In this document: positions 1 through 8,745 of the stretch, piece by piece
Layout of the letters: each line of letters opens with the position of its first letter
How positions within the stretch are numbered: the first letter of the stretch is position 1
Assembly (NCBI RefSeq): GCF_000143415.4
Contig: NW_003314343.1
Coordinates: 1-64,000 of the forward strand
Length of the DNA stretch: 64,000 nt
From: Selaginella moellendorffii
Taxonomy: Eukaryota; Streptophyta; Lycopodiopsida; Selaginellales; Selaginellaceae
Direction: 5' to 3'
Program-made: the position numbers and the translations under genes
Notes under the pieces: model-generated
Database searches by the model: none
What the model was told of the DNA's origin: nothing
The model's input: only the letters and a program-made list of their open reading frames with translations

Positions 1-289
1 CCTAAACCCTAAACCCTAAACCCTAAACCCTAAACCCTAAACCCTAAACCCTAAACCCTAAACCCTAAACCCTAAACCCTAAACCCTAAACCCTAAACCC
101 TAAACCCTAAACCCTAAACCCTAAACCCTAAACCCTAAACCCTAAACCCTAAACCCTAAACCCTAAACCCTAAACCCTAAACCCTAAACCCTAAACCCTA
201 AACCCTAAACCCTAAACCCTAAACCCCTAAACCCTAAACCCTAAACCCTAAACCCTAAACCCTAAACCCTAAACCCTAAACCCTAAACC
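1..289. repeat. Terminal telomere repeat tract (CCCTAAA)n
   Basis: About 41 tandem copies of the 7-bp plant-type telomere repeat with the C-rich strand on +, as expected at the left end of a chromosome. Only one variant unit is visible (an extra C near 223). The homogeneity indicates recent telomerase synthesis and that the assembly reaches the true chromosome end. The tract stops abruptly at the first base of a Penelope-like element. Confidence 0.97.
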
Positions 290-599
290 GATTCTGTCTT
301 GACCACGCCACAACATCAAGCCCACAATTGCAACCGCAATTGCACATGCCCGCCTCTGCTCCTCCAGCATCCTCTCCACCGTCAGATCTCCCGATCCAAC
401 GGTCCACGTGGTCCAAGCCTCAATCGTAAAAAATTCTAAGTCCCAGCACTTAGATTTTTTCTGGGCTATGGAGGAGAAAGATGCAAGGAGCAGCCACGGC
501 AGGGCATTCTGTCTTGACCACGCCACAACATCAAGCCAGGACAACTCCAAGCATGGCTCTGGATCCAGAGAAACCAGCCATGCTGTCCCTCTCTCCCCT

Positions 600-2440
600 C
601 GCCAGGGTCTGGCACAGCAAGTCTCCAAGCCAGGCATTTGCGTTGGCCCCTGTGTGCCGCACCTCGCTGCCACAGCGCCACAAAAAATCCCTGCCTGGAG
701 CTGCTCACTACCACTAAGAGTCCGGGAACTAGCTTGGCTTCTCGACACAGCAATCTCTTTGGTGTTTCCTGCGGCCCAGCTCCCCTGAATCGTGTCTGGC
801 ACAGCAAATTCCCCACAAAGGCTTTTTGCCCCTTTTGGTACAGTGCCTTGGCACCACCAAGAGATCATCAAAAATGCCAAGGGAGCTGCTCCCTGCCACA
901 CAGAGCGCCCACACCACCCAGAGATCACCACAGAAATGCTGTGCCTCACCAAAATCTGCCATGGGAGAAGCCTTTGCAACAGCAACAGCCACTGCAAAGG
1001 CCTCTTCTCTCTTCCACCGTCGGATCGCACAGATCCAACGGCTCAAGCGCTCAGCCTTCGAGTTGCCAGAAATTTCTAAGTCCTAGCACTTAGTTTTTGG
1101 CAATGGTAGAGGAAGCTATGGGAGCATGGCCGCTGTGTCCTGAGCACGCCACGGCCAGCTGCTCCAGCAGCAACAGCCACCGATGCAGGCAGCACCAGCC
1201 ACCGCAACAGCCCGCAGCTTGCTAACACCAACAGCTGCCGCGGCTGCTGCGCCAGCCAGCCAGCTAGCCATGCCACGGCCGGCCTCCAGCGACCGCCACG
1301 GCCAGCACTTAGGCCAGCACTCGCTGCCCAAAGCGCCAACGCTGTGGCTCGTCGCAGACCAACCCGTCAGTATCGTGTCCCAGCCAGCTGCCGCCCAGCA
1401 GCACCACCAGCGCTGCCTAGCAGCGCCCAGCTGCGCCAGGCACCACCACATGCTGCTCAGGGCCGCCACGTGCTGCCCAGAGCCGCTGCGTGCTTAGTGC
1501 CGCCCCATGCCGCCCAGTGCTGCTCACGAGTGCCCAGCTCACGTGTCAGCACCGCCCAGCAACGCGCTGTACTGCCAGCGACGCGCGGTACTGCACAATG
1601 ACGCACGGCACTGCCCAGCAACACGCGGTACTGCACAGTGACGCGCGGCACTGCCCAGCGACACGCAGTACTTCCAGAGACACGTGGCACTGCCCAGTAC
1701 CGCCTGGTACCGCCCAGTGCCGCCCAGCAGCTCCAGGCCGGGCATTTACGTTGGCCCCCCTGTGCTGCACCTCACCGCCAGGACGCCACAGAAATCCCTG
1801 CCTGGAGCCACTAAGAGTCTCGAAGCTAGCTCTGCATCTCCACACAACAGCTTTTCTGGCGTCTGGTGCGGCCCAGCTCCCCTGACTCAGGTCCGGCATA
1901 GCAAATGCCCCACAAAGGCTTTTTGGTCCCCTTGGCGGCTGCTTCGGCACCACCAAGGGATTTCCAAAAATGCTAGGGGGATTGCTCCCTGCTGTTGAGA
2001 GCGCCTGTGCCACCCAGACATCACCACAAAGCTGCTGTGATCTCTGGCACGATGCCCCTCACTCCCCTCGCACAGGTTTGGCACAGCATGTCTCCAGGCC
2101 GGGCATTTGCACTGGCCTCTGCGCGCTGTGTTCTGCCGCCAGAGCGCCACAAATAATCCCCACCTGGAGCTGCTTACGGCCACTAAGAGTTTGGGAGCTA
2201 GCTTGATATCTCCACTCAGCAGTCTTTCCAACGTCTAGCGCAGCCCAGCCCCCTGACTTGGGTCTGGTACAGCAAATCCCTCACAACGGCTTTTTGTCCC
2301 CCTCTGGTATGTTGCCTTGGCACCACCAAAGGATCACCAAAGATGCCAATGGGAATGCTCCCTGCCACTCCGAGCACCCAAGCTGCCTAGACATCGCCAC
2401 AACACTGCCAAAAATCGACCTAATCTGCCATGGAAGCACA
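600..2440 (+). repeat. Three degenerate ~350-bp direct repeats in the 5' part of PLE1
   Basis: Three similar blocks begin near 603, 1733 and 2072. Each runs in the same order: a phrase like GGCATTTGCGTTGGCC, a phrase like CACAAAGGCTTTTTG, and a phrase like TTGGCACCACCAA, before ending in an ACCACCCAGA-like segment. They are diverged by substitutions and small gaps. The opening of the element (290-325) also recurs at 508-537. Long overlapping open frames on both strands here are GC-rich, low-complexity and inconsistent between repeat copies, so I do not call a protein. Confidence 0.65.
1545..1735. repeat. ~20-bp minisatellite
   Basis: Roughly nine tandem units of the form GGCACTGCCCAGCAACACGC, alternating with GGTACTGCACAGTGACGCGC-like units. 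The array sits between the first and second large repeats of PLE1. It is a simple expansion with no sign of a CRISPR (no unique spacers) and no conserved reading frame. Confidence 0.7.
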
Positions 2441-3159
2441 AAACCAGCTTTGCATGCCAGCACTGGCCCTGCTACTGCAGAGCCAGACACTATGCCGATG
2501 GCACGGGCTCTCTCACCACCTCTGGTGCCAGATCCCTTGCAATCGCCACCCAGGCCAGCCCTTGCCACTGGAACAGAGCAGCGAGCCCTCTCGCCTTAAT
2601 GCTCTCCAGGACCTGGCCCAGTGCAGCAGCCACTGTCACCTTTGCACTTGGCTCTGCTCTGCGTGTCCATGACACCACACTCAACACTCTCGACGAGTGC
2701 CTCGACACAACCAACAAATTGCCCTTCTATCGACGGAGGTACACAGATGACGGAGGGACAGGTACACGAGCAGGCCTCGAACGATGGCTCCGAGGATACG
2801 GCACGCTACGTCCCTCGATCAAGATCACCTCGGTGATCTCGCTCGAGGAGTTGGATATCCTGGATATCCTCGATATCCACTTCTTCAAAGGCCCTCGCTT
2901 TGAAGAGACAGGCTGCCTCGACTCGTCCACATTCCAGAAGCCGCTCAATGCCTACCAGTACCTCCCCTGGACGTCAGTTCACCCATGGCACCAGAAAGTG
3001 GCATTTATCCACAGTGAACTCCGGAGATACCTCCTCCGCGAGAGCACGGCCGATGGATTCCATGCCATGCGCACGCGGTTCTACCACTGCCTCTGTGCCC
3101 AGGGATACCTGATCTCCTTCCTCCAACACTGCCTCTCCAGCATCTCCTCTGACCAGTGA
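2317..3159 (+). pseudogene. PLE reverse transcriptase C-terminal remnant
   Basis: From about 2680 the frame matches the C-terminal part of the better preserved RT at 52.7-53.7 kb. It shares a Y-(I/T)-D-D box (here RYTDDG near 2735), the phrase IKITSVIS, the phrase DIHFFKGPRF, and QKPLNAYQYLPW, ending with an R/H-rich thumb region. Everything upstream that should hold the palm motifs (PKIHK, RPI, FDVESLYP, GTAMGS) is replaced by low-complexity sequence, so this is a truncated, inactive copy. In eukaryotic PLEs this domain copies element RNA at the chromosome end; here it is only a fossil marking orientation. The stop lies about 115 bp before a conserved short telomeric motif. Downstream there is no endonuclease frame. 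Confidence 0.75.
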
Positions 3160-3272
3160 CATCAAGCTCTCCTTGCATGCTTGCGCCACTCTAGTGACGC
3201 TTGTCGACGGGCCCCCCTCGCCTTTAAGCTGCCCTACACGCTTCACAGCATGCAGCTAGGCTTGGGGGACAT

Positions 3273-3286
3273 CCTAAACCCTAAAC
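3273..3286 (+). other. Short telomeric motif (two CCCTAAA units) in PLE1 3' region
   Basis: CCTAAACCCTAAAC occurs about 115 bp after the RT stop. The PLE copy at 53.7 kb has the same motif in the same position relative to its stop, with alignable flanks (CTCCCC...GAGTGATCAC...TGCTGGA). The conserved placement suggests that it belongs to the element rather than being a random telomere insertion. Confidence 0.6.
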
Positions 3287-3455
3287 AGGTGATGGATGAA
3301 GCTCCCGCAGACACACTCCCCTGAGTGATCACGTGCTGGAGATGCCTCCCGAACCCCAGTTCGTTCCTGGTCAAGGCTAAACTCGCGTTGCGAGCTCAGC
3401 CACATCTTCTACCACACTTTGCAAGAGACGGAAGCATATGATTGCATCCTTCTCC

Positions 3456-4215
3456 GCATGACTGATGACCTTCAGGGTCTGGCCAATGGACTCTAGGTAT
3501 GTCCCAGTCACCCCAGGTCGTCCCCCACCGGTCAACGCCCGGTCAACGCCCAGTCTACTGTCCAAACAGGAATATTCCCGAATATTCCCTGACAGTCAGA
3601 TTGTTGACCGAGTCAACGAGGCCTACACCATTCGATTCTGCACCCCTTTCCAAGTGTGACTACGTTGGTCTCATCTCCTTACGATGGACACCACACCTTG
3701 GAAAGCTTGCGAATCTCATAATGGTGCCATGCGACGACGTCGACGCCACACGCGCCGACACCGCATACCCTATGACTCCCAGGGTCTGGCCGATGGACTT
3801 CAGGTATGTCCCAAGTCACTCCAGGCCACCCCCTTTCGAGTCAACGCCAGGTCAACGCGGAGTCAACGGTCAGAACGGAATATTCCCCAATATTCCGACT
3901 GTATCCCTGTTGACCGAGTCAAAACGGCATATACTGTTGGATTCCGCTCTTCCTTCCGATCGTGAATATGTGAGTTTCAACTCTGAACTCCACACACGAC
4001 TCGTGGAAAAGCGTGTATTCCGTTAAAACGGTGCCGCTCCCTCGACATCGGCGACACATGCCGACAGCTCGCGGGATGGCTCTCCCCTGCATCACCGCTG
4101 GACTCCGGGTATGTATGAGTGACCTCAGGCCCTCCACCATCCCAGTCCACACACGGTCAACGCAGGGTCAACGGTCAACGACGGAATATTCCCAGAATAT
4201 TCCCTGCAAAGTGAA
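3456..4215 (+). repeat. Three ~300-bp tandem repeats with heat-shock-element-like and W-box-like motifs
   Basis: Units start near 3466, 3775 and 4075. Each contains a GACT(T/C)YRGGTATGT-like phrase, several GGTCAACG motifs (reverse complement TTGACC, the W-box core) and one paired palindrome built from GAATATTC. At 3570-3587 the arrangement is GAAnnTTCnnGAAnnTTC, a textbook four-unit heat-shock element. Those at 3878-3895 and 4184-4202 are imperfect or have altered spacing. The block lies 300-930 bp upstream of the TATA box and ribozyme, so it could act as an enhancer. Function is inference. Confidence 0.6.
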
Positions 4216-4498
4216 CCACGTTTTTCGTCACCGGGTACGTACGAGTGACACAAGCATTGTGGACGTAACGCATGCATCATATCATGCCGCGTTTACAAGT
4301 TATCTTGCGTCAAAGGTACGTCACCCGCCGGCTGAACGCTTACTGTCTTCGGCGATCCGCCGAAGTCATTCTCCGCAACTACCACTGCTGTGGAGTAACC
4401 AACACCAGCTGTGCTACGTTCGCACCCTCGCGAGCCAACGCTGCCACGCCACTTTGCATGGCCGCCACACGGACTTGCGCCACATGACAGAGCCAAAA

Positions 4499-4509
4499 TA
4501 TAAGTAGAG
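4499..4509 (+). promoter_or_regulatory. TATA box upstream of hammerhead (PLE1)
   Basis: TATAAGTAGAG lies 46 bp before the first base of the hammerhead. The PLE2 copy has TATAAATAGAG 45 bp before an identical ribozyme. With a usual TATA-to-start distance of about 30 bp, transcription would begin just upstream of, or at the edge of, the ribozyme. Confidence 0.6.
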
Positions 4510-4544
4510 TCGGCACCGAGCTAGGGTTAGGGTAGACACTAGAC

Positions 4545-4597
4545 GACTACACCCGGCTGATGAGTCCCAAAAAGGACGAAACCGGTCTCGGGTTGTC
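4545..4597 (+). ncRNA. Type I minimal hammerhead ribozyme (PLE1)
   Basis: All conserved core parts are present in order: the helix I 5' strand (ACCCG), CTGATGAG, helix II with GTCC/GGAC closing a CAAAA-type loop, CGAAA, a very short helix III (CC/GG), the cleavage triplet GTC with predicted cleavage after C4587, then the helix I 3' strand (CGGGT) with further GAC/GTC pairing. Minimal type I hammerheads with tiny helix III are known from PLEs and retrozymes, where they usually work as dimers. The 53 nt are identical to those at 54645-54697 although flanking sequence has diverged, which points to selection on the RNA. Confidence 0.93.
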
Positions 4598-4740
4598 TCT
4601 TGTCCTCTCCCTCGCTCACGAATGAATGAAAATTCATTCCCTTGCCTCCTCTACTTGCTCTCGATCATGCCGTCTCGACAACGGCACACGGAGAATGTGG
4701 ATTGCACAAAGTGGTGCCGCAATCTCGCCGGATTGCAACA

Positions 4741-4974
4741 CCGCGGGGTGTCTTTGACCCTAAACGCCTAAACGCGCCTAAACCCTAAACCCTAAACCCT
4801 AAACCCCTAAACCCTAAACCCTAAACCCTAAAACCCTAAACCCTAAACCCTAAAAACCGGTAAACCCTAAACCTAAACCTAAACCCTAAACCCTAAACCC
4901 TAAACCCTAAACCCTAAACCCTAAACCCTAAACCGCGGGGTGTCTTTGACCCTAAACGCCTAAACGCGCCTAAA
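4741..4974 (+). repeat. 42-bp PLE 3'-end signature repeated between telomere tracts
   Basis: The last bases of PLE1 plus its atypical telomere junction (CCGCGGGGTGTCTTTGA followed by CCCTAAACGCCTAAACGCG) at 4741-4782 recur at 4933-4974, 192 bp further in. Normal CCCTAAA units lie between and after them. This reads as an extremely 5'-truncated second PLE insertion into the same telomere, or a tract duplication. Confidence 0.75.
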
Positions 4975-5153
4975 TCCTAAACCCTAAACCCTAAACCCTA
5001 AACCCTAAACCCTAAACCCTAAACCCTAAACCCTAAACCCTAAACCGTAAACCCTAAACCGTAAACCCTAAACCCTAAACCCTAAACCCTAAACCCTAAA
5101 CCCTAAACCCTAAACCCTAAACCCTAAAACCCTAAACCCTAAACCCTAAACCC
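4758..5153. repeat. Interstitial telomere repeat tract
   Basis: About 400 bp of CCCTAAA units in the same orientation as the chromosome end, with variants (CGCCTAAA, AACCGGTAAA, CCGTAAA) that the terminal tract lacks. It joins PLE1 on the left and a broken gene on the right. It is best explained as a former chromosome end that was buried by the PLE insertion. Confidence 0.92.
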
Positions 5154-5660
5154 ATATTAGTACGATCATTGCTTCTTGATGATGCATGTTTTTCACGTGT
5201 TTCTGGGATTGCACCCCAGTATTTCCACAGTTTGCCACTTGACCAGCCATCGGGGGAGGCAAGCACCACGGGTACACCAATAACTGGGATGAATGGGATT
5301 GCGATTGATGCAAACACAGCCAACTGAGGGGCAATGGTCGTAGTTACGATTCTCCGGTTTTCAAGCGAATGGAATGGATTCTAGCGGATTGTCAAGGCAG
5401 TCATCCACGGCCGCCGGGCGATAATAAAAGAAACTCATGATTGCCTTTCGCTGGTCGGTTTCATTACCACAGAGCCGCCCCCCAACTGGCTTGGTTCCAG
5501 AATGTAGAATCCATGTTGAATCACCACCTAGCATGACTACTGGGACTAGGTTCTCTGTCCCGGGCGGGGCACCAAGTGCACGTTTAAACCAGCCTACGGA
5601 TACTGGAGTGGATGCTAAAGAAATTCCATAAGGGTTCAAATATAGAGGGAAAGGGCCCAT
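5154..5660 (-). pseudogene. Truncated host-like gene at an old telomere junction
   Basis: Read on the minus strand, 5660-5361 gives a well-formed 99-residue stretch (opening MGPFPLYLNPYGISLAS) that ends in a stop. A second frame from about 5350 to 5154 continues with a strongly hydrophobic segment ([18 protein letters not shown]) and a hydrophilic tail that runs straight into the telomere repeats. The two parts are offset by a frameshift or an unrecognised intron near 5345-5360. I do not recognise the family; a membrane protein is suggested only by hydrophobicity. The 3' end is missing because the telomere starts there, consistent with chromosome breakage in a gene followed by telomere healing. 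Confidence 0.5.
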
Positions 5661-5779
5661 GAATAAGAGTGCACCCCCTTTTCCAATCGGTTAAGGGTCT
5701 TGGGATATTTGGGGTTAAGCGTCCTTAGGTTTGAATAGTATTGGGCTGGGTGACCTCCCAGGAATTCCAAATTCAGGAA
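5661..5779. other. Short unassigned junction
   Basis: About 120 bp between the broken gene and the first sequence alignable to Ty3 pol. No motif recognised. Confidence 0.4.
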
Positions 5780-7559
5780 CTTACATTTATGTTTGTTTAT
5801 AATAGATGAGTCCATTGTGTTCTGCATAACCTATTTTCTCTTCCGTTAGTAGCTCACATCTCTAGTGAGCATCTCGCACCTCTTGGTTCCTTAGCAACAC
5901 TTCTTGTGCTAGATCATCATTCTCATTTGCTATCCATACATCATCCCAAAAGGTTGTTATCGCGCTAGATAATGCCAACTTCAAGCTTGCCTTTCAACTT
6001 AGAGTATCTGCCACAATATTGCTCTTTCTAGGTTTATATAGAATTTTGCAATTGAACTCAGTCAAAGCATTAGCCCACTGACCTTATTTTCCTTTTAGGT
6101 CCGGCTGTGACAAGAAGTGTTTTGTTGCCACATTATCCGTGTAAACTTTGAAGTGTCTCCTAAGGTAGTGTCACTACTCCTTGAGTGCCTTAACCACCGC
6201 AAACAATTCCTTCTCGTGGCCAAGCCACTTTTGTTGAGTCTTGTCAAACTTCTTTGAGAAGAGTGCCACTGAATGGTTGTTTTGCTTCAAAACTGTGCTC
6301 AATGCAAAGTCTGAAGCATCCCTTCCTTCCTCAGCTTCCCTTTAAGGTGGATAAATGCCACCTCACATTTTGCTATCTATCCCTTTTCCCGTTTGGTCTG
6401 TTAAAGGCAAGACTATTTCCAAATAGTGTTTGATAAACTTTTGGTAGTAGTTGCATAAGCCCAAAAATGCCCTCAACTTGTGTATATGTGATGGTCGCTC
6501 CCATTCCTAAATTGCTTGGACTTTCTTAGGGTCCACCTTGAGCCCGTCCTTGCCCACCATATGCTCGAGAAACTTTACCTCTTGTTAAGCAACGTCACAT
6601 TTGCTCTCTTTAGCATATAACTTGTGTTCCCTTAGTTTCTCAAACACTTTCGTCAAGTGTTCAACATGCTCCTTTAACGTCTTGCTATAGATTAAAATGT
6701 CATCAATATAGATGACCACAAAGTGATCCAAATAAGGTCCAAAAGTGTGGTTCATCAGCGCCAAAAATGTTACCAATGTATTGCATAGCCCAAAGGGCAT
6801 CACCAGAAACTCAAACCTCCCATACCTTGTTTGACAGGTTGTCTTCTCGACATCTTCCTTTGCTACTCTGATCTGGTAGTATCTTGATCTTAGGTCAATC
6901 CTCGAGAAGCATTTTGCCTTTCCTAACCTATCGAATAGGTCCTCAATCCTTGGTTAAGGGTATTTGTTCTTCTTTGTATAGTTGTTGAGCAACAGGTAGT
7001 CTATGCATATGCGCATCTTTCTTTTTCACAAATAACACTGGCATCTTATACGGCGATTTGTTCAACCTAACATACACTTTATCCACCAACTCTTCTAGTT
7101 GGTGTTTGAGCTCGTCGAGTTCTTTTTTGTTCAAATGATAGAGAGGACGAACCACCGCCTTAGCACTTTTGATCAGCTCAATTTTATATTCTATAAGCTC
7201 CTCTGGCATAATATTTTGAAATTGGTCCAACACCTGCTATATCACTAAAGTTATGTCTTCTATTCCCGTCTTTTTGTCACTCCTCACTGAGAGTAAATAC
7301 AAAATTGCTATCATGGTTCCTTTAGTGAGTTGTCCTCTCATGGACACCAGGTTCAAACATAAGTGTTTGGCCTTACATTGTGCTACTTTTAGATCTTGGG
7401 CTTCCACCTTGGATCATTCTCCCCCGGCATTTGCCAATACCACAAGGTTCCTACTTTGTCTATGCAAGGCTACCACAAAACGATTGAACTAATCCATCCC
7501 AAAGATTACGTTAAATCCTACCATGTTCAACACGGTGAAATCCACGTATATTTTCCATG
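5780..7559 (-). pseudogene. Old Ty3/gypsy chromovirus pol remnant (3' half of a split copy)
   Basis: On the minus strand this aligns with pol of the copy at 7560-15733, from the protease end (7559) through RT (YIDD box near 6700, LVMPFGLCN-like phrase near 6800) to RNase H and the spacer before integrase (to about 5790). It is AT-enriched with many stops and small gaps, as expected for a methylated, deaminated old copy. Its upstream gag half lies at 15739-16210, on the other side of the younger element that inserted into it. The protease had already been partly deleted before that insertion. Confidence 0.85.
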
Positions 7560-8686
7560 TGTAAGGAACCAACTCGCCGAGGTGTCGTAGGTTAAAGGAA
7601 CCCCGAAAGCATGACCAAAATGACAAAGAGTTCATCGGATGGGACCAAGTCGAAGATCGAGTCCAAGACCGACTCTAGGACCGAGTTCGAGATAGAGTCC
7701 GGAATCGAGTCCGAGACCGACTCGGGGACCGAGTTCGAGTCCGAGTTCGAGACCGAGTTCGAGACGGAGTCCGAGATCCGAAATCGGGTCCGAGGTCGGG
7801 TCCGAGATCGGGTCCGAGATCGAGTCCGAGACCGAATCCGAAGTCGGATCCGAAATCGGGTCCAAGATCGAGCCAGAGACTAAGTCCAAATACTAATACG
7901 GGTCAAGGGGTGAAAGCCCAAAGCGTGCGTCTCCCAGGGGGGGGGGGGGGGGGCTGCAGGAGGTTCCAAAAGTATAGTAGGGATAGTGAGGTCCAGGAAC
8001 CAGTTTTGAAGGGACTCTCCAGTTGGGCTTCCAAACCGACTTGAGGTTGAGACTGGGACCGAGGGGCCTTGGGTGGGAGTGAGCATAGACTTGGCTGGTG
8101 CCGGAGGGGCCATCCAAGGAAGTGCTCAAGAGCAGCTCTCACTCCCGAAAGGGAAACCGATTGCGGTGCTCCCGGCTCATGTGGAGTGGTGCCCCACTTG
8201 AGTACCATGCGGCTCATTGGTCCTCGCCCTTCCTAGGGGCTTGGGCCTTCCTTCGGGATGGAAGTGGGGGGGTAGAGGTACCCATACCGGGCTGCTAGGC
8301 CACGGTGTTTCACCCCGGCATCCCGAAGCAAGTGTTGCACTCAAGACTTGGGATTTAGAGGGTCCCATGATCAAGTCTTGTGGTACCCAAGGATGTTAGG
8401 AACCTGGAAGCTTGGTGTGTTTGGTTGCTTGTGCTTGCGGGGAGTGTAGCCGAACCTTAAGTCCAGTCTAACCCGGGGAGGGGGATTGGGAGAGATTGGG
8501 AATCCGTGGATGGATGGCTAACGCTCCGTTGCTCATGCAGTGAGTAGTTGAAACCAAGTAGAACCAAGTAGGAGTTGGTACCATAGGTGAGAACCTTGGC
8601 AAGGGAACTTAGCAAAAGCCAAGGCGGTGTCGGACGGATAGACGAGGTAAGCTGGCAAATGGGAAAGGAAAAATTTGTGGCTTACA
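7560..8686 (+). repeat. 5' LTR
   Basis: It begins TGTAAGGAACC and ends GGCTTACA, immediately before the primer binding site. It contains a GAGTCC/GAGATC hexamer array (about 7630-7890), a poly-G run (7938-7953) and then a unique part. Open frames inside the hexamer array are artefacts of its period being a multiple of three. Confidence 0.93.
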
Positions 8687-8689
8687 ATT

Positions 8690-8702
8690 TGGTATCGGAG
8701 CC
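8690..8702 (+). promoter_or_regulatory. Primer binding site (initiator tRNA-Met type)
   Basis: TGGTATCGGAGCC lies 3 bp after the 5' LTR. It is one base different from the usual plant TGGTATCAGAGC complement of initiator tRNA-Met, the primer for minus-strand synthesis in Ty3 and Ty1 plant elements. Confidence 0.85.
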
Positions 8703-8745
8703 TTTTCCTCAGTTCTAGCGAAGGATAGAGGCGGATTGCTGGGAG

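Larger units (their letters stand above)
290..4757 (+). mobile_element. Subtelomeric endonuclease-less Penelope-like element (PLE1), degenerate
   Basis: The element lies between the terminal telomere and a second CCCTAAA tract, with its sense strand pointing away from the chromosome end. It has a repetitive GC-rich 5' part, a fragment of the PLE reverse transcriptase thumb (about 2680-3159), a 3' region of three roughly 300-bp repeats, then a TATA box, a hammerhead ribozyme and about 160 bp of tail ending at the telomere repeats. Endonuclease-minus PLEs (Athena/Coprina-like, described from rotifers, fungi and plants including Selaginella) prime reverse transcription from G-rich telomeric overhangs, which gives exactly element 3' end followed by CCCTAAA on the sense strand. 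No GIY-YIG endonuclease is visible. The RT core is missing, so this copy is not autonomous. The 5' boundary is defined only by the telomere, so 5' truncation is likely. Confidence 0.8.

Noticed and set aside
290-2600. Many long overlapping open frames on both strands
   Set aside because: GC-rich low-complexity repeats keep several frames open; residues differ between the repeat copies and no domain or consistent frame appears before the RT remnant.
7611-7889. Acidic or Ser/Asp-repeat proteins on both strands (also at 14,628, 26,470, 60,460 and 61,044)
   Set aside because: They are translations of the period-six LTR array, open in several frames at once.
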